Assembly: GCF_901447155.2 (NCBI RefSeq)
Contig: NZ_LR588415.1
Coordinates: 44,885 to 108,884 of the forward strand
DNA from: Peptoniphilus catoniae
GTDB taxonomy: Bacteria; Bacillota; Clostridia; Tissierellales; Peptoniphilaceae
DNA: 64,000 nt
Direction: 5' to 3'
The notes under the pieces were generated by a model. That model saw only the letters and a list, made by a program, of their open reading frames with translations, made no database searches and was not told the DNA's origin. The translations under genes and the position numbers were made by a program. Each line of letters begins with the position of its first letter. Positions within the stretch are counted from its first letter, which is position 1. Positions 62,296 through 64,000 of the stretch are shown here, piece by piece.

Positions 62296-64000
62296 ATGAA
62301 AAAATATTATTTGACTACTCCTATTTATTATCCCAGTGATAATTTACACATAGGACATACTTACTGCACCGTTGCTGCGGACAGTATTAAAAAATACAAG
62401 GAACTTCAAGGATATGATGTATTTTTTACTACAGGTGCTGATGAGCATGGTCAAAAGATAGAGGAAAAAGCAAAAGAAGCGGGAGTAAGTCCTAAGGAAT
62501 ATGTAGACCATATAGTTAAAGGCATAGAAGAACTTTGGAAAAAAATGGACATAAGATATGATGCCTTTGAAAGATCCACCGACCCCAAACATGAAAAGGC
62601 CGTTCAAGAGATTTTTCAAAAACTTTATAATAAGGGCGAAATCTATAAATCTCAATATGAAGGCTACTATTGTACACCTTGCGAGTCCTTTTGGACAGAA
62701 GCACAATTAAAAGAGGGCCACAAGTGCCCGGACTGCGGCAGAGAAACTCATCTTAGCAAGGAAGAAAGTTATTTTTTCAGACTTTCCAAGTATAGGGACA
62801 AGCTACTTGACCTTTATGAAAAAAACCCCGGCTTTTTGGAACCCCTTTCAAGAAAAAATGAAATGATTAACAACTTCCTCAAGGAAGGGCTTGAAGATCT
62901 TTCCGTTACAAGATCCACCTTTGATTGGGGAGTTAAGGTACCCTTTGATCCTAAGCATGTAATTTATGTTTGGGTAGATGCTCTAAGCTGCTACCTTACA
63001 GCTATAGGCTACGGAAGTGATGAGGAAAAATTTAACAGCTACTGGCCGGCAAATGTTCACCTGGTAGGCAAGGAAATAGTAAGATTTCATGCTATTATCT
63101 GGCCGGCTCTTTTAATGGCTCTTGATATAAAGCTTCCTGAAAAGATTTTCGGTCATGGTTGGATTCTTTTTGACAACGATAAAATGAGTAAGTCCAAGGG
63201 AAATGTAGTTTATCCAGAACCTATTATTAAACTTTATGGTGTAGATGCTTTAAAATACTATCTTTTAAGAGAATTTAGCTTCGGCTCCGACGGATCCTTC
63301 ACTAAGGAAAACCTAATGCAAAGACTTAACTCCGACCTTGCCAACGATTTGGGAAATCTGCTTTCAAGAACAGTATCCATGATAGAAAAGTACAGGGACG
63401 GACAACTTCCTCAAGCGGGAGAAAAGGAAGATGTAGATACAAATCTGATAGATCTTGCAACAACTACATCACAAAAAGTGGATGAAGCAATGGATAACTT
63501 CGAGTTTTCAGTAGCCCTTGAAGAAATATGGAAGCTTATTAGGAAATGTAACAAGTATATAGATGAAACAAGTCCATGGATTTTGGCAAAGGATGAAAGT
63601 AAAAAGGAAAGACTTGATACGGTTCTTTATAATTTAAGCGAGTCTTTAAGAATAGTATCTATACTTTGTTATCCATTTATAACTGAAACTTCTAAAAAAA
63701 TCAGAGAGTCCTTAAGCATAGAAGAAGAACCATTATGGGAAAATGCAAGTTCCTGGGGTCTTATTAAAGCGGGAGAAAAGGTTAAAAATTTAGGACCTAT
63801 CTTCCCAAGACTTGATATAAAGGCTGAAATAGAAAATCTTAACAATGAAAATCAGGCATTTGCAGATTATAGAGCAGCGGAAAAAGCAAAATGGCAAAAA
63901 AATGACAAAAGTGAAGAAAAAGAAGACGAGTCAAATCTTTGCACCATAGAAGATTTTAAAAAGCTTGAAATAAAAACAGCCTTAATAGAGTCAGCGGAAG
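62296..64000 (+). CDS. metG: Methionyl-tRNA synthetase, cut by the window end
   Basis: The frame runs open from ATG 62296 through the last base, giving 568 residues so far. It has the HIGH motif (DNLHIGHTYC, near 14-23), a zinc knuckle with four Cys (CTPC, CPDC, near 126-150), KMSKSKGN near 297 and the anticodon-binding helical domain. The C-terminal tRNA-binding (EMAP-like) domain begins near residue 550 (CTIEDFKKLEIKTALIES), so about 85-95 residues are probably missing. GGAGGG lies upstream; an ATG at 62288 ends at once in a stop. Confidence 0.96.
   Translation, partial: MKKYYLTTPIYYPSDNLHIGHTYCTVAADSIKKYKELQGYDVFFTTGADEHGQKIEEKAKEAGVSPKEYVDHIVKGIEELWKKMDIRYDAFERSTDPKHEKAVQEIFQKLYNKGEIYKSQYEGYYCTPCESFWTEAQLKEGHKCPDCGRETHLSKEESYFFRLSKYRDKLLDLYEKNPGFLEPLSRKNEMINNFLKEGLEDLSVTRSTFDWGVKVPFDPKHVIYVWVDALSCYLTAIGYGSDEEKFNSYWPANVHLVGKEIVRFHAIIWPALLMALDIKLPEKIFGHGWILFDNDKMSKSKGNVVYPEPIIKLYGVDALKYYLLREFSFGSDGSFTKENLMQRLNSDLANDLGNLLSRTVSMIEKYRDGQLPQAGEKEDVDTNLIDLATTTSQKVDEAMDNFEFSVALEEIWKLIRKCNKYIDETSPWILAKDESKKERLDTVLYNLSESLRIVSILCYPFITETSKKIRESLSIEEEPLWENASSWGLIKAGEKVKNLGPIFPRLDIKAEIENLNNENQAFADYRAAEKAKWQKNDKSEEKEDESNLCTIEDFKKLEIKTALIESAE

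Noticed and set aside
62344-62706. Minus-strand open frames within metG
   Set aside because: metG is complete in frame with all class I synthetase motifs; the antisense frames are shadows.

Overview
The window looks like part of the chromosome of a low-GC, anaerobic, amino-acid-fermenting Gram-positive bacterium. A member of the Tissierellia/Clostridia (Peptoniphilus- or Anaerococcus-like) fits best, but that placement is inference from AT-rich codon use, strong AGGAGG ribosome sites, a long Bacillus-type SRP RNA, an S-layer-homology protein, acyl-CoA dehydrogenase/Etf genes and a sigma-54 activator. No phage, CRISPR array or intact insertion sequence is visible.

Region 1 (1-10.4 kb) is an acyl-CoA redox cluster: acyl-CoA dehydrogenase (Acd), YjiH-type transporter, class III CoA-transferase, a second kind of Acd, EtfB and EtfA, then a second, virtually identical copy of the first acd gene and a diverged YjiH paralogue. 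Import, CoA activation and flavin-dependent acyl-CoA oxidation or reduction could work together here. The two acd copies are direct repeats 7,459 bp apart with unusually strong codon bias. Region 2 (10.4-18.1 kb) has a sigma-54 activator divergent from an L-cysteine-desulfidase-family gene that carries a textbook -24/-12 promoter and three palindromic upstream sites, then a tripartite tricarboxylate-type transporter (substrate-binding protein, small and large membrane subunits) and a URO-D-fold protein.

Region 3 (18.1-35.7 kb) is mixed housekeeping: paired CNNM/CorC proteins, an EamA permease, a Na/Pi cotransporter, a TetR-controlled membrane protein with a DUF2871-like C-terminus, a DUF1284 protein, TypA, cardiolipin synthase, a polyphosphate:AMP phosphotransferase, an rRNA methyltransferase, a PAS-SpoIIE phosphatase overlapping glucose-6-phosphate isomerase, and BirA. 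Region 4 (35.8-41.7 kb) has a 1312-residue S-layer-homology surface protein, tRNA-Ser joined directly to SRP RNA, and a decayed ferrous-iron locus: a Fur-box-like palindrome and promoter, palindromic non-coding DNA, the last part of feoB and an intact FeoB-associated Cys-rich peptide.

Region 5 (41.8-64 kb) carries gltX, an isochorismatase-family hydrolase, xpt, a nitroreductase, a complete lower-glycolysis operon (cggR-gapA-pgk-tpiA-gpmI-eno plus a SixA-like phosphatase), tandem hotdog thioesterases, the serine operon serC-serA-DUF1015, murJ, a sodium-dependent transporter, two universal stress proteins and the start of metG, cut by the window edge.
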